From Bin5 sp965200685 (lineage in GTDB: Bacteria; Chloroflexota; Anaerolineae; Caldilineales; Caldilineaceae), in assembly GCA_965200685.1 (NCBI GenBank), contig OZ241379.1:2976001-3040000 (forward strand): a DNA stretch of 64,000 nucleotides, in the 5' to 3' direction. The notes under the pieces are model-generated. The model saw nothing but the letters and a program-made list of their open reading frames with translations, ran no database searches and was not told the DNA's origin. Position numbers and translations under genes: made by a program. The first letter of the stretch is position 1; every line of letters begins with the position of its first letter. Shown here piece after piece: positions 7,525 through 16,417 of the stretch.

Positions 7525-8859
7525 TTAGTCACCACTGGCATAGCCAGGTAGGTTGTATGCACCCATTCCATGCTCGGTGAGGTCTAGACCCGTCTGTTCT
7601 TCTTCTGGGGAGACTCGTAAAACGCCTAGGCTCTTGATAACTGTGAAGAGTACGAAGGAGGCTGCGAAGGCCCACACAGGAATCACAAGCGAACCGAGAA
7701 TCTGTACGCCGATATTGTAGCCGCCGAAGAGGCCGGTGGCAATGCCACCCCAGATACCACATAAGCCATGGACTGGCCATGCACCGACTGCATCGTCGAT
7801 TTTCAGGCTTGCCAGTAGCTCCATACCCATACAGACCAGAACGCCAGCTACGGCACCGATGAGTAGTGATTCGACATTGGTTACGGAATCACAGTTGGCA
7901 GTAATGCCTACCAGACCGGCCAGCGCGCCATTCAGGGTATAGCTCAGATCCGGCTTACCCCTCTTTATCCAGCCGTAGATCATGGCCAGGAGTGTGCCTG
8001 TGGCGGCCGCCAGCGTCGTATTGGTAGCGATCAGCATCACAATGTCTGTGTTGGCTGCCCCTGTAAAGGCAAGCTGACTGCCCGGATTGAAGCCGTACCA
8101 GCCGACCCAGAGAATGAAAACACCTAGGGCCGCGAGGGCAAGATTGCTCGGTGGCAAGGGGTTAGGTTTTTCCCCACCAAAACGGCCCACACGTGGGCCG
8201 AGAACAATCACCGCGGCCAGGCCGGCAAAACCACCCACTGCATGGACCACTAGTGATCCGGCAAAGTCATAGAAGCCGAGCTGGTCCAACCAGCCACCGC
8301 CCCATTTCCAGTAACCGCTGACTGGGTAGATAATGGCTGTGATGAAGATACTGTAGATCAGATAGCCGGATATCTTCATGCGTCCTGCCACTGCGCCGGA
8401 GACGATAGTGGCTGCTGTGGCTGCGAAGGCCACCTGGAAAAGAAAATCGACCTGTGGGTTCAAGTTGCCAGGGAGTGCTTCCGGCGGCGTGGAGCTGATG
8501 CCCAAACCGGAAAAGCCCAGCCAACCACCCAGCAGAGGCGCGCCATACATAATGCTGTAGCCGATCAGAAAATAAAAGAAGACACCGCTCGCCAAGTCGA
8601 TGATATTCTTGAACATGATGTTCACTGTGTTCTTGGCCGAATTAAAGCCCGATTCGACCATCGCAAAGCCTGCCTGCATAAAGAGCACAAGTACTGCAGC
8701 GATAAAAAGGATAATATTATCCAGTGAATAGGCAATCTCTGCCGCAGTCGGCATCTCCTCCTGGGCGAAAGCTGCCTGGCCAAAAAGTAGGAGCCCGAGA
8801 AGGGCCAGAGGGATGGCTCGCAATTTTGAGCCTCGCGCTAGAATACGTACAGTTGACAT
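7525..8859 (-). CDS. amt: Ammonium transporter Amt
   Basis: Inner-membrane trimeric ammonium channel. 444 residues: an N-terminal signal-like segment (AIPLALLGLLLFGQAAFA), then about eleven hydrophobic helices. Family signatures are MQAGFAMVESGFNSAKN, FDFAGSLVVHAVGG (first pore histidine region), FILWVGWYGFNPGSQL and the C-terminal DDAVGAWPVHGLCGIWG (second pore histidine). The ATG at 8859 follows AAGGAGAG. No glnK/glnB gene is adjacent in this window. The divergent gap to the DUF72 gene is 250 bp. Confidence 0.95.
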   Translation of the reverse strand: MSTVRILARGSKLRAIPLALLGLLLFGQAAFAQEEMPTAAEIAYSLDNIILFIAAVLVLFMQAGFAMVESGFNSAKNTVNIMFKNIIDLASGVFFYFLIGYSIMYGAPLLGGWLGFSGLGISSTPPEALPGNLNPQVDFLFQVAFAATAATIVSGAVAGRMKISGYLIYSIFITAIIYPVSGYWKWGGGWLDQLGFYDFAGSLVVHAVGGFAGLAAVIVLGPRVGRFGGEKPNPLPPSNLALAALGVFILWVGWYGFNPGSQLAFTGAANTDIVMLIATNTTLAAATGTLLAMIYGWIKRGKPDLSYTLNGALAGLVGITANCDSVTNVESLLIGAVAGVLVCMGMELLASLKIDDAVGAWPVHGLCGIWGGIATGLFGGYNIGVQILGSLVIPVWAFAASFVLFTVIKSLGVLRVSPEEEQTGLDLTEHGMGAYNLPGYASGD

Positions 8860-9035
8860 ACGATCTCTCCTTCCTCAAGTGAGACATAGAAAATACAGTA
8901 AGGTTTGCGTTCTCGTCATAGACTGTAACTAATGCACAAACCGTTCAATCAGGAGTAGAATACTTGATTGCACCCTAGAATCCACTACCAATCCTGCATA
9001 AAAATGGACACAAGTTTTTAGTCACATTGCACATA

Positions 9036-9060
9036 ATATTTTCATTACATGCGAAAATAT
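9036..9060. promoter_or_regulatory. Inverted repeat in the amt / DUF72 divergent gap
   Basis: ATATTTTC (9036-9043) and GAAAATAT (9053-9060) form 8-bp arms 9 nt apart. The AT-rich palindrome between two divergent genes could be an operator; no specific regulator can be assigned. Confidence 0.3.
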
Positions 9061-9108
9061 GCGGACTTTTAGACCTGTAAACCGTTCATATTCCCAGGAA
9101 TTAAGAAC

Positions 9109-9984
9109 GTGACCGCCACAACTATAGGCACATTGCACATGGGAACATCCTCTTGGACGTTTTCAGATTGGCGCGGGCTCTTTTATCCCCCCGGCACACC
9201 GACCAGCCAACAGCTCAATTTTTACGCCACAAAGTTCAACAGTGTCGAAGTCAACACCAGCTTTTACGCCCTACCTGCGCCCAAGACCTTGCTCCAATGG
9301 GTGGAAAGTGTACCCGCCGCTTTCACTTTTTCTTTGAAAGCCCCCCGAGAGATCACCCACGACAAACGTCTGCTGGATGTTGAACAGGCCAGCCGTGCCT
9401 ATCTAGATGTTCTGCGTTCCCTCGGTCATGCCGTCGCCCCTGGCCTTGTACAGTTTCCCCCCAATATTTCCCGCAGCCGCGACGGACACAGGCTAGCAGG
9501 GTTTATCGACCGGCTGGCAGCCCTCGCCGAGGGGGTTCCTCTGTCTGTTGAAGTCCGGGCTACGGACCTGATGACGAATGCTTTTGCCCAATTTCTGGCG
9601 GAGAGGCACATCAGCTTCGTGGTCGTCGAACGTAGCACTCAACCGGATACCTATGGCTGCTGGCTGGCCGCTGTCGAATCCGGGGCGCGCCTACCCCTGC
9701 ATATACGCCTCATCGGCCACGACCGAGACCCCCTGCCCGACAACAAAATGATCCGACGGCCCCAGGATGAACTGTTGGACAAGTGGGCGCAGCGTATTGC
9801 TGATGTATTGCACGCTGGGCGAGATGTTTTCTGCTATGTCCATAATCCCTTTGAAGGCCACTCGCCGGAGACGGTCCGGCGTCTACAGGCGAAGATCAGG
9901 GAGCATCTGCCCTTGCCGGCATGGGAGCCTGCAATCGTGCGGCCGGCTGAGGAAGAGGCCAAGGGACAACTGGCCCTGTTTTAA
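9109..9984 (+). CDS. DUF72 (YecE-like) protein
   Basis: 291 residues of the DUF72 family, a TIM-barrel-like fold whose reaction is not established. The typical start MGTSSWTFSDWRGLFYP, the FNSVEVNTSFYALP segment and FSLKAPREITHDKRL match the family; later FCYVHNPFEGHSPETVRRLQ is the usual C-terminal YFNNTxxGHAP-type motif. The GTG at 9109 has AGGA about 9 nt upstream; an ATG at 9139 is an alternative. It stands alone, divergent from amt. Confidence 0.88.
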   Translation: MTATTIGTLHMGTSSWTFSDWRGLFYPPGTPTSQQLNFYATKFNSVEVNTSFYALPAPKTLLQWVESVPAAFTFSLKAPREITHDKRLLDVEQASRAYLDVLRSLGHAVAPGLVQFPPNISRSRDGHRLAGFIDRLAALAEGVPLSVEVRATDLMTNAFAQFLAERHISFVVVERSTQPDTYGCWLAAVESGARLPLHIRLIGHDRDPLPDNKMIRRPQDELLDKWAQRIADVLHAGRDVFCYVHNPFEGHSPETVRRLQAKIREHLPLPAWEPAIVRPAEEEAKGQLALF

Positions 9985-10408
9985 CGAGTGGTTCGTGGCG
10001 AGTTACTTAATTTAACCTCACTTAATTTAAGCATTAATCCCCTCTTCGTTTTTCTGTTTACCGATACAGCGAAAATTTTTCGCAAAAGTCACCCCAAAAC
10101 CGCCCACTTTGATGATATACTTTCCTTAATTGCAAAAAAGCAGTGCTTCCCATGCACTCCAAAAATCGACATGTCAAATCAACGGCTTGCCAAAAATCGG
10201 ATGATTCAATGAAAAAGGCCGGTCCACAAGGGACCGGCCTTTCTTGGAAATTCAACACAAAACTGTGTACACATGACGGCTGTCGCCACAGCCATCAGCT
10301 CTTGTGCTGAACTAGGTCTGCAGTATAGCGCTCGTCTCAACAATTTTCAACATGAGTTAGGGTTCTAGTTCAGCCTCCACTCCATATCACTTGATAACAG
10401 GAGGCATT
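9985..10408. other. Non-coding gap with possible small RNA
   Basis: 424 bp with no credible gene. It opens with a fragment of the palindromic repeat family (GTGGCGAGTTACT), then AT-rich sequence with a near-palindrome GCGAAAATTTTTCGC at 10069-10083 and a TATACT hexamer near 10114. It ends with a strong hairpin at 10214-10242. The piece from about 10120 to 10245 has the layout of a short independent transcript, but this is only a guess. Confidence 0.4.
10214..10245 (+). terminator. Strong hairpin terminator
   Basis: AAAGGCCGGTCC (10214-10225) pairs perfectly with GGACCGGCCTTT (10231-10242), loop ACAAG, followed by CTT. Read on the minus strand the stem is followed by TTTTTC, so it could act in both directions. 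It is 230 nt beyond the DUF72 stop. Confidence 0.75.
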
Positions 10409-11545
10409 ATGATTCAACGAATGATTTTTCTGAATGTGCTCTACATTGCACTATTGACATTGGCGTCCTGTACGCTTCCACCCGCGCCGCAGACGATGGA
10501 CACATCTGACACGGCAACAGAGGCCGGGGCTATGGAAGCGGTTGTGGATGTTGACCTGGACGCGGTCAAGGCGTATGCGCTAGAGAATGCCGCGCAGATG
10601 CAAGTCGCTACCATTGCCCTAGCCGAATTGGCCCAGAGCTACTATGACCGGGTGCAACAGGTGCGCCAGACACATCCCGATGAAGATCCCTACGAACGCC
10701 TCTGGGCTGATCACCAAGAGGAGATCCAGGAGTTGGTTGTTCAAGCTAGGGATCTCTGGTTGCAGGCCAGTACGTATTACGAACTGGACGAGGGTATCGT
10801 GGCCGGTGTTCCCTCTTTAGCCTACTATGATGTCTGGATCGATGCTGGTCCGTCTGCTGCGGAAGCAGCGGACGAGGCCCTAGAATGGCAACTCGAACTG
10901 CCCGATGGACGCGTGCTTGACTCCCCCGGCAACTTTTTCCACAATCTGCTGGAACCGACACTGTGGGGGACCAACCCGGCGTTTACTGGCTTGCGGGTGG
11001 ATATGGATGGTGATGACGCCATCAGCGTGGGCGAAGCTCTGCCCGAAGCGACTATCTTCCTGGGCGCAGCACAGGGGCTGAACGAGGCCACCATTGAAAT
11101 GCAGACCGCCATTGAAGAATGGGAGCCGACCCTGGAAGATGCGCTCACGGCCCTGGTCACAATGATCCCCACCATGAATGAGTACTTTGAACAGTGGAAG
11201 GAGTCAGTATATGTCACCGGCAGTGATAGTGCCCAGGAAAGTTTCATCGCTGTCAGTCGTCTCCTTGATATCAAGGGCATCCTGGCCGGTCTGAGCTTTA
11301 CATACGATAACATCGCGATCCTCGTGACCACGACCGACCCCCAGCTAGACCAGCAGATCCGCAGCGATTTTGATGTTCTGATCGCCTACGTGGACGATCT
11401 CTACGCCCAGGAACAGGAAGGTATACAGTTCAGCCCCGAGGAAGCTGATCTCTTCGGAACTGAAGCCCAAGATCTGGCCACTGCTCTAGCTGCACTGGTG
11501 GCCCAGGCCGCTTCAGAACTGGATATTTCAATTGATCTGGGTTGA
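10409..11545 (+). CDS. Imelysin/EfeO-like iron-uptake lipoprotein
   Basis: Probable extracytoplasmic, lipid-anchored component of iron uptake. 378 residues; signal peptide MIQRMIFLNVLYIALLTLASC with a lipobox ending in Cys21. The rest is largely alpha-helical and acidic, and includes an EF-hand-like calcium loop around DMDGDDAISVGE. AGGAGG lies 6 nt before the ATG at 10409. The FTR1 permease gene follows directly and ferritin lies farther down, which supports an iron role. Membership of the imelysin/EfeO group is inferred from domain character and context; I did not locate a clear GxHxxE motif. Confidence 0.55.
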   Translation: MIQRMIFLNVLYIALLTLASCTLPPAPQTMDTSDTATEAGAMEAVVDVDLDAVKAYALENAAQMQVATIALAELAQSYYDRVQQVRQTHPDEDPYERLWADHQEEIQELVVQARDLWLQASTYYELDEGIVAGVPSLAYYDVWIDAGPSAAEAADEALEWQLELPDGRVLDSPGNFFHNLLEPTLWGTNPAFTGLRVDMDGDDAISVGEALPEATIFLGAAQGLNEATIEMQTAIEEWEPTLEDALTALVTMIPTMNEYFEQWKESVYVTGSDSAQESFIAVSRLLDIKGILAGLSFTYDNIAILVTTTDPQLDQQIRSDFDVLIAYVDDLYAQEQEGIQFSPEEADLFGTEAQDLATALAALVAQAASELDISIDLG

Positions 11546-11554
11546 TAATTGCAG

Positions 11555-11574
11555 TGGCGAGTAACTGCTCGCCA
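11555..11574. repeat. Palindromic dispersed repeat, intergenic
   Basis: TGGCGAG (11555-11561), loop TAACTG, CTCGCCA (11568-11574). It lies between the iron lipoprotein gene and the FTR1 gene and shares its loop with the copies at 16000 and 22266. Confidence 0.7.
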
Positions 11575-11610
11575 TGTCCTAGATGTGTCAGATTGGAAGG
11601 CAGGGAAGCT

Positions 11611-14319
11611 GTGAACAATCTTCTTTGGAGAGCGGACGAGAGGATCAAGAGGATCTTCATACCGAGGAACGAGAGAATCGATCATAGATATCATCTATGC
11701 CTCTCATCTCTCGCCCCTTCCTCTTCCCTGCTTGCCCTGTGCTTTGCTATCTTTGCGCTGGTTTTGCTCGCTGTGCTCTTGGCAGCAGAGGAGGTTAAGG
11801 CGTCTCCACCTTGCAAGACTTGTCAGCCTGCACACCTTGAAATCCCTGGGCCTAGCAACCCCAATAGCGAGTGGAAAGTGGTTGGTGGCGCGCAGTTACT
11901 CGCCACCAACCACAGGCCCCAGCCATGGCAGGTGGCCGAACAACTGCGCCATCTCACCTTTGAGGCACAGCGCGCCCTCTATGCGGTCAAGCGCGTTGAG
12001 CAGCAAACCAGTAGAGAGGAGCACCTCTCCACTGCAATGCTCCACATGGAGACCGCAGCCGCCCTCTATGCTGAAGGCCTGCACGCTCCCTTGTCTATAG
12101 CTGCGCCAGCCGCGGATGCTTGGATTCAAGATGCGTTGACAGAGGCACAGCAAGCCATACAGGCCAATGATGGCCCGCTGCTGGCCGCTGCTCGTGGCCG
12201 TCTATGGACCGGTCTGCTATGGGGCGCGTCGGTCGCGGCCCTGGACGCCCTACAGGCTGAGAACAGCGACTTGGCCGCTGATTGGCTGCGTCTGCGCGAA
12301 TTCCGGCGGGCTACCAAAGTAAATATCGTTGAGAATCTGGCCCGTCAGACGCTGAACACCTACCGTAGCGGGCAGACCAACCTAGAGATCACCTTGTCCG
12401 TAGTAGGCGACGACCTGCGGGACACCTACTTCTTCCGTCTGCGTGAAGCCTTAAGCGAACTAGAAGAGGCAGTCCAAAAGGAGTATCCGACACGCGCGGC
12501 CGAATGGACCGGTCAGATCCAGGGTTACTTTGCCATCCTGCGAGACGACTTCGTCGCCAAAGAGGGTACGGCTACCGCCCGTACAGTTGAAGCAGCCCTG
12601 GCCGACCTACAAGAAGAGGTGCTGGCCCCTAGAAACGCATCCAATACGGTGGCCGTAGTAGCCGACCTACGCGCTTTGCTCGCCGGTTACCAGCCTGTGG
12701 ATCTTTCCCCTGAAGAGTTCGCCCGCCGCAGCCAACTGCTCTATCTCTTCATCGATCTGGTCTATATAGAGTACCGGGATGGCGTGCGTAATGGGGAAAT
12801 CACTATCGAAACCGAGTACCGAGAGGCCCTCACCTTCCGGGATCAGGCCGAAGTCTTCCTGGCCGAGCTCACCCCGCGCATTGCGGCCGCCGACCCAGCC
12901 GCGGCCGAACGTCTGCCCATACTGCTACGGGAGATGAAAAGCTCCCTAGACACTCTGAGTGACAGACAGGTGGTGCGCTCCCAAGTGGAAGAAGCTCTCG
13001 GGCTGGTAGAACAGACCTTGGGCGAAGCAGTCCGCGACAACAGCGGCGCGGGCGTCTTCACCGTGGTTGAAGCTCTGCTGAACGAGATGGAGCAGCAGGT
13101 GGTGCGCGGGGAGTACCAATTGGCTGAGAGCAGCCGTATTCAGGCCTACGCTCTTTTCGATGCCGGGCCGGAATTGCGGCTGATGGCCTTCTCGCCGGAT
13201 CTGGTGGCCTGGCTTGATGGTCTCTTCTGGCATGGGTATCAGGGGCAACCCGGCCTCTCCTTGGCAATCGCCCAACGCCGCAGCCCAGCCGAGATCACAG
13301 CTATTCGGAATCAACTGGACGTTAAGCTGAACGAGGCCCAGGGGGTACTGGGCAGTGGGGCAGCCCCTTTGGCCATCATCACCAATTCAGCGGTCATCGT
13401 CTTTCGAGAAGGCCTGGAAGCTGTCGTCATCCTCGCTGCCCTCATGGCCAGTATGGTGGGGACATATGCTGTGTTCCGTCGTTCAATGCTGGTGGGTGTG
13501 GGGCTAGCTTCTATCGCCACTATCGTCACCTGGTGGATCGCGCAACGTCTCTTGCTGGCGTTCAGCAGCTTTGGTGAACGGCTGGAAGCTGTAGTCTCGC
13601 TCATAGCCGTGGGCGTGTTGCTGCTCATCACCAACTGGTTCTTCCACAAGGTCTACTGGAAGGATTGGATGGCGGGTTTCCAACAACGCAAGAAAGAACT
13701 GCAAGGGCAGAAAGCAGTGGCCAGTGAAAGCCCCAACACCAAGTCACTAGGCTCCATTGGTGTTCCTGATCACAAATCACTGGTCATTGCAGTGAAGAGA
13801 TTGATTTCCGCGCAAGCTCTGGGCTTCATCGCTCTGGGCTTCTCCAGTGTCTACCGGGAGGGTTTTGAGACTGTGCTCTTCCTACAGGCGTTGGTATTGG
13901 ACGCGGGTCCGGCCGTGGTGATGCAGGGCGTGGCCCTGGGCATGCTCGGCGTGGCTGTGGTCGGTTTCTTCACCTTCCATCTGCAATCTCGCCTGCCTTA
14001 CAAGCGTATGTTGGTGATTACCGGTATCCTCATCGGTGGTGTGCTGCTGGTGATGGTGGGCAACACAGTTCACACCATGCAGGCTGTCGGCTGGTTGTCC
14101 ATTACGCCTATCGGCTCTATCAGCCTACCCTATTGGATGGGCCTATGGCTTGGCATCTTTCCGACTTGGGAGACCATCAGCGGCCAAAGTGCAGCAGCGG
14201 TCTTCGTCATCGGCAGCTACTTTCTGGCTGAATATCAACAGAAACAGAGTATCCGGCGCAAATGGCAGAACGCGAAAACCCAATGGTCAGTCGCCCGGGA
14301 AAACCCAAACACCTTCTGA
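11611..14319 (+). CDS. FTR1-family iron permease with large extracytoplasmic N-terminal domain
   Basis: Inner-membrane iron permease. The 902-residue product (from the GTG at 11611, AGGGA just upstream; the frame is open back to a TTG at 11542) has a hydrophobic signal/anchor (LLALCFAIFALVLLAVLLAA), a ~530-residue helical extracytoplasmic region and a C-terminal FTR1 domain with about seven helices. Two REGLE-type iron motifs are present: FREGLEAV near residue 598 and YREGFETV near 748. Two palindromic repeats lie inside the coding sequence in frame (11878-11913 and 13718-13786), the second in the loop between helices. It follows the EfeO-like gene directly. Family knowledge: FTR1 proteins work with an oxidase or EfeO-type partner. 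Confidence 0.85.
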   Translation: MNNLLWRADERIKRIFIPRNERIDHRYHLCLSSLAPSSSLLALCFAIFALVLLAVLLAAEEVKASPPCKTCQPAHLEIPGPSNPNSEWKVVGGAQLLATNHRPQPWQVAEQLRHLTFEAQRALYAVKRVEQQTSREEHLSTAMLHMETAAALYAEGLHAPLSIAAPAADAWIQDALTEAQQAIQANDGPLLAAARGRLWTGLLWGASVAALDALQAENSDLAADWLRLREFRRATKVNIVENLARQTLNTYRSGQTNLEITLSVVGDDLRDTYFFRLREALSELEEAVQKEYPTRAAEWTGQIQGYFAILRDDFVAKEGTATARTVEAALADLQEEVLAPRNASNTVAVVADLRALLAGYQPVDLSPEEFARRSQLLYLFIDLVYIEYRDGVRNGEITIETEYREALTFRDQAEVFLAELTPRIAAADPAAAERLPILLREMKSSLDTLSDRQVVRSQVEEALGLVEQTLGEAVRDNSGAGVFTVVEALLNEMEQQVVRGEYQLAESSRIQAYALFDAGPELRLMAFSPDLVAWLDGLFWHGYQGQPGLSLAIAQRRSPAEITAIRNQLDVKLNEAQGVLGSGAAPLAIITNSAVIVFREGLEAVVILAALMASMVGTYAVFRRSMLVGVGLASIATIVTWWIAQRLLLAFSSFGERLEAVVSLIAVGVLLLITNWFFHKVYWKDWMAGFQQRKKELQGQKAVASESPNTKSLGSIGVPDHKSLVIAVKRLISAQALGFIALGFSSVYREGFETVLFLQALVLDAGPAVVMQGVALGMLGVAVVGFFTFHLQSRLPYKRMLVITGILIGGVLLVMVGNTVHTMQAVGWLSITPIGSISLPYWMGLWLGIFPTWETISGQSAAAVFVIGSYFLAEYQQKQSIRRKWQNAKTQWSVARENPNTF
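11878..11913. repeat. Palindromic repeat inside the FTR1 gene
   Basis: Perfect 13-bp arms GTGGTTGGTGGCG (11878-11890) and CGCCACCAACCAC (11901-11913) with loop CGCAGTTACT. Read on the other strand the loop region is CGAGTAACTGCG, as in the intergenic copies. It is translated in frame as KVVGGAQLLATNHR in the extracytoplasmic domain. Confidence 0.8.
13718..13786. repeat. Imperfect palindromic repeat inside the FTR1 gene
   Basis: Outer arms TGGCCAGTGA (13718-13727) and TCACTGGTCA (13777-13786), inner arms AACACCA (13735-13741) and TGGTGTT (13758-13764). It encodes the loop VASESPNTKSLGSIGVPDHK between membrane helices. Confidence 0.65.
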
Positions 14320-14407
14320 ATTCGGATTGCCAAGATTCGAGGATGTATGGGACAACACCGAATACCAACCTCAGCGACCACTGCAGTTACTCGGAGAGAA
14401 ATCCTTT

Positions 14408-14809
14408 ATGTGTCAGCATGTTATCATCTTAGCCGAACGCACCAACGCGCGCTATATCAGCCAGTGCGAACATGGCACGGTTCATCTTGTCTGGGATGGC
14501 GTGGGCCTGCATCTGCCGGCCGATGCCTTCACCCGTCTTGCAACCCATATCCTACAGACACGCACCAATATACAGGAGCGAGATGAAGCGGTAGCGGGCA
14601 CGCGCGCCCGGTCCAGCGAAGACCTGCCCGGCACAAATGCCTTGCAAGCTCATTGTCGCCTACAGGTGGGCAGACTTACCGTCACGCTGCCTCTGCAGGA
14701 GTTCCTACCCCTAGCTGAGATGGTAGATGAGGTTCTGCCTAGAGTCAATCAGGCAGGGTTCGTGCAGATGTATCCGCTGTACCAATTGAAGCCACCATTC
14801 CTGAATTGA
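14408..14809 (+). CDS. Uncharacterised small protein with CEHGTVHL motif
   Basis: 134 residues, not confidently recognised. ATG at 14408 with GGAGAGAAA upstream; a longer in-frame ORF reaches back into the FTR1 gene but its start lacks support. A cysteine-rich start (MCQHVIILAERTNARYISQC) leads to EHGTVHLVWDGVGLHL, which looks like a small metal- or ligand-binding fold, and a later HCRLQVGRLTVTLPL strand pattern. No signal peptide, so probably cytosolic. It sits between the iron permease gene and a membrane protein gene that starts at its stop codon (TGATG overlap), so coupled translation in an iron-related operon is likely. Confidence 0.6.
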   Translation: MCQHVIILAERTNARYISQCEHGTVHLVWDGVGLHLPADAFTRLATHILQTRTNIQERDEAVAGTRARSSEDLPGTNALQAHCRLQVGRLTVTLPLQEFLPLAEMVDEVLPRVNQAGFVQMYPLYQLKPPFLN

Positions 14810-15291
14810 TGGTGACCAGTACTTTGGGTACACGACTGCTCACCTATCTACGTGAACGGGTCTTTGTCTTCACGTTGCTCTGGATAGGATTTATTCTCGC
14901 CATCAGCGTCATGGCGACACCGCTCAAATTTCAGGCACCATCGTTGACATTGCCTGTAGCCATGGAGATAGGCTATCTCCTCTTTCATGCCTTGAACGCT
15001 GTTGAAATCGGGCTGGCAGTAGTGATCACAGCCATCACCCTGCTCACGCCATGGTTACGGCAAGTGCGCCAGTTTACCCTCTTGATTGGCGCACTGCTGG
15101 CAATGCAGACTCTTCTGATCTACGCTGTGCTGGATGCACGCACCCTCGCCATCATCAACAACACAGCGGTGCCGGACGCTCCCTATCATCTAATCTATGT
15201 TGTCCTAGAGGGAGGCAAGCTGCTGTTGTTGCTGTATCTGACTCACCTACAGATCAATCGGTATACAGCACAGATGCAGAGCAGAGAATAA
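14809..15291 (+). CDS. Conserved four-helix membrane protein of unknown function
   Basis: 160 residues with four hydrophobic segments (about 18-36, 50-75, 85-105 and 125-145). The ATPLKFQAPSLTLPVAMEIG stretch between helices 1 and 2 looks like a conserved family motif and could form a binding site. The start codon overlaps the preceding stop (TGATG). It is part of the 10409-16927 iron gene run; a role in iron movement is only guilt by association. Confidence 0.6.
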   Translation: MVTSTLGTRLLTYLRERVFVFTLLWIGFILAISVMATPLKFQAPSLTLPVAMEIGYLLFHALNAVEIGLAVVITAITLLTPWLRQVRQFTLLIGALLAMQTLLIYAVLDARTLAIINNTAVPDAPYHLIYVVLEGGKLLLLLYLTHLQINRYTAQMQSRE

Positions 15292-15435
15292 GGGTTGTGC
15301 TGCTGGGAGATGGCAGGATATCATCCTGTGCCTCCGTTCATTCAGAGAATCCTGATCAGATTTGCATTTGTTGGGTTTTTGTGCGACGATCAATTTGTCC
15401 ATCTATGCAGCCCAACTTTTTCAAGGAGCAACAGA

Positions 15436-15981
15436 ATGATGATCAGACGAACCCGATCTCTCCAACTCATTGTGCTGTCTCTGCTGCTGACAGTGTTGAG
15501 TGCGTGTGCCGTACAGCCGGTGGAGACGCCAGATCGAACAGTCGAAATTTCCATGGAAGCAGCCTTAGCTGCTCAAGATGCAATGCTCAACGCTATGGCA
15601 ACGGGCCAGGTGACATTGACCGAATCCGAGTTTAGTAGCTTCCTGACTAAGGTGATCGAAGTCAACAACGGTCCCAATCAGCCAATTGACTCACTGGTTG
15701 TCTGGATCGAGCCGGATAAGCTGCACCTGCGAGTCACGGTGAAGGAAGGCGTATTTCTTGAAGGGGCAGGCAATACCCTTGACCTCGTCGGCAATCTGAT
15801 CATTGCCGACAGTCAGCTACAGGTAGAGCTAGATCAGGTGGCCTCTGGTTTCCTTGTGGCGAGTGGGCCGATCCTGCAGCTGATTGCTGCCCAGATCAAC
15901 GCCTCCCTGGCACGGCAGTTGCCACCATTGCCACTCAATGTTGTCCAAGAGATGGGTACGTTGACCATCAACCTCGGATAG
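15436..15981 (+). CDS. Small lipoprotein, function unknown
   Basis: 181 residues. Signal peptide with lipobox LLLTVLSAC (Cys24), then a soluble domain rich in beta-strand patterns (DKLHLRVTVKEGVFL, LDLVGNLIIADSQLQVELDQ). The ending LPPLPLNVVQEMGTLTINLG resembles lipid-binding or adhesion-like folds, but I cannot name a family. AAGGA lies 8 nt upstream of the ATG at 15436. It follows the four-helix protein in the iron gene run after a 144-bp gap with no gene. Confidence 0.6.
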   Translation: MMIRRTRSLQLIVLSLLLTVLSACAVQPVETPDRTVEISMEAALAAQDAMLNAMATGQVTLTESEFSSFLTKVIEVNNGPNQPIDSLVVWIEPDKLHLRVTVKEGVFLEGAGNTLDLVGNLIIADSQLQVELDQVASGFLVASGPILQLIAAQINASLARQLPPLPLNVVQEMGTLTINLG

Positions 15982-15999
15982 AGAACAGCAGGGCTTCGT

Positions 16000-16031
16000 G
16001 GCTAGTGGCGAGTAACTGCTTTCCACTAGCC
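16000..16031. repeat. Palindromic dispersed repeat, intergenic
   Basis: GGCTAGTGG (16000-16008) and CCACTAGCC (16023-16031) flank CGAGTAACTGCTTT. Same loop core as the other copies, placed just upstream of a small membrane protein gene. Confidence 0.7.
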
Positions 16032-16055
16032 ACTCATCAAATCTCCATTGGGGGT

Positions 16056-16388
16056 ATGGGATTCGTGATGGAAGTGAAGGAGCCGAGTGCCGCGCAACTT
16101 GACCGGGCGACCAAGTCTTTAGGAAGCTCAATTGTCTTTTCCGCGCTGCGCTGTACGCTACAGTACATCGTTCTGCCCTTTGTGTTGCCTTGGCTCGGGA
16201 TGACCGGTACCGTTTCTCTGGTAATTAGTCTCGTTCTAGAAGGGTTGGCCGTGGGCATAATCGTTTATAACATCATCGTACTTTGGCCGACAAATTGGCG
16301 CTGGCGTTATCTGGGCCTTGGGACGGTTATGCTTTTCATTTTGGGCGTTTTTGTGTATACTGATCTACAGACCTTGTACATGGGTTGA
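16056..16388 (+). CDS. Small integral membrane protein
   Basis: 110 residues with two or three hydrophobic segments (roughly 30-50, 55-75 and 85-105). The start is uncertain: ATG at 16056 (MGFVMEVKEP) or 16068. The N-terminus is charged and cytosolic-looking. No recognised family. It ends just before the ferritin gene and belongs to the same run of plus-strand genes. Confidence 0.55.
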   Translation: MGFVMEVKEPSAAQLDRATKSLGSSIVFSALRCTLQYIVLPFVLPWLGMTGTVSLVISLVLEGLAVGIIVYNIIVLWPTNWRWRYLGLGTVMLFILGVFVYTDLQTLYMG

Positions 16389-16417
16389 ACGTAGAGAGTA
16401 TCATTGAAAGGATATCT

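Noticed and set aside
14150..14407. N-terminal extension of the CEHGTVHL protein
   Set aside because: Overlaps the 3' end of the FTR1 gene in another frame and has low-complexity content; ATG 14408 has a good ribosome site.
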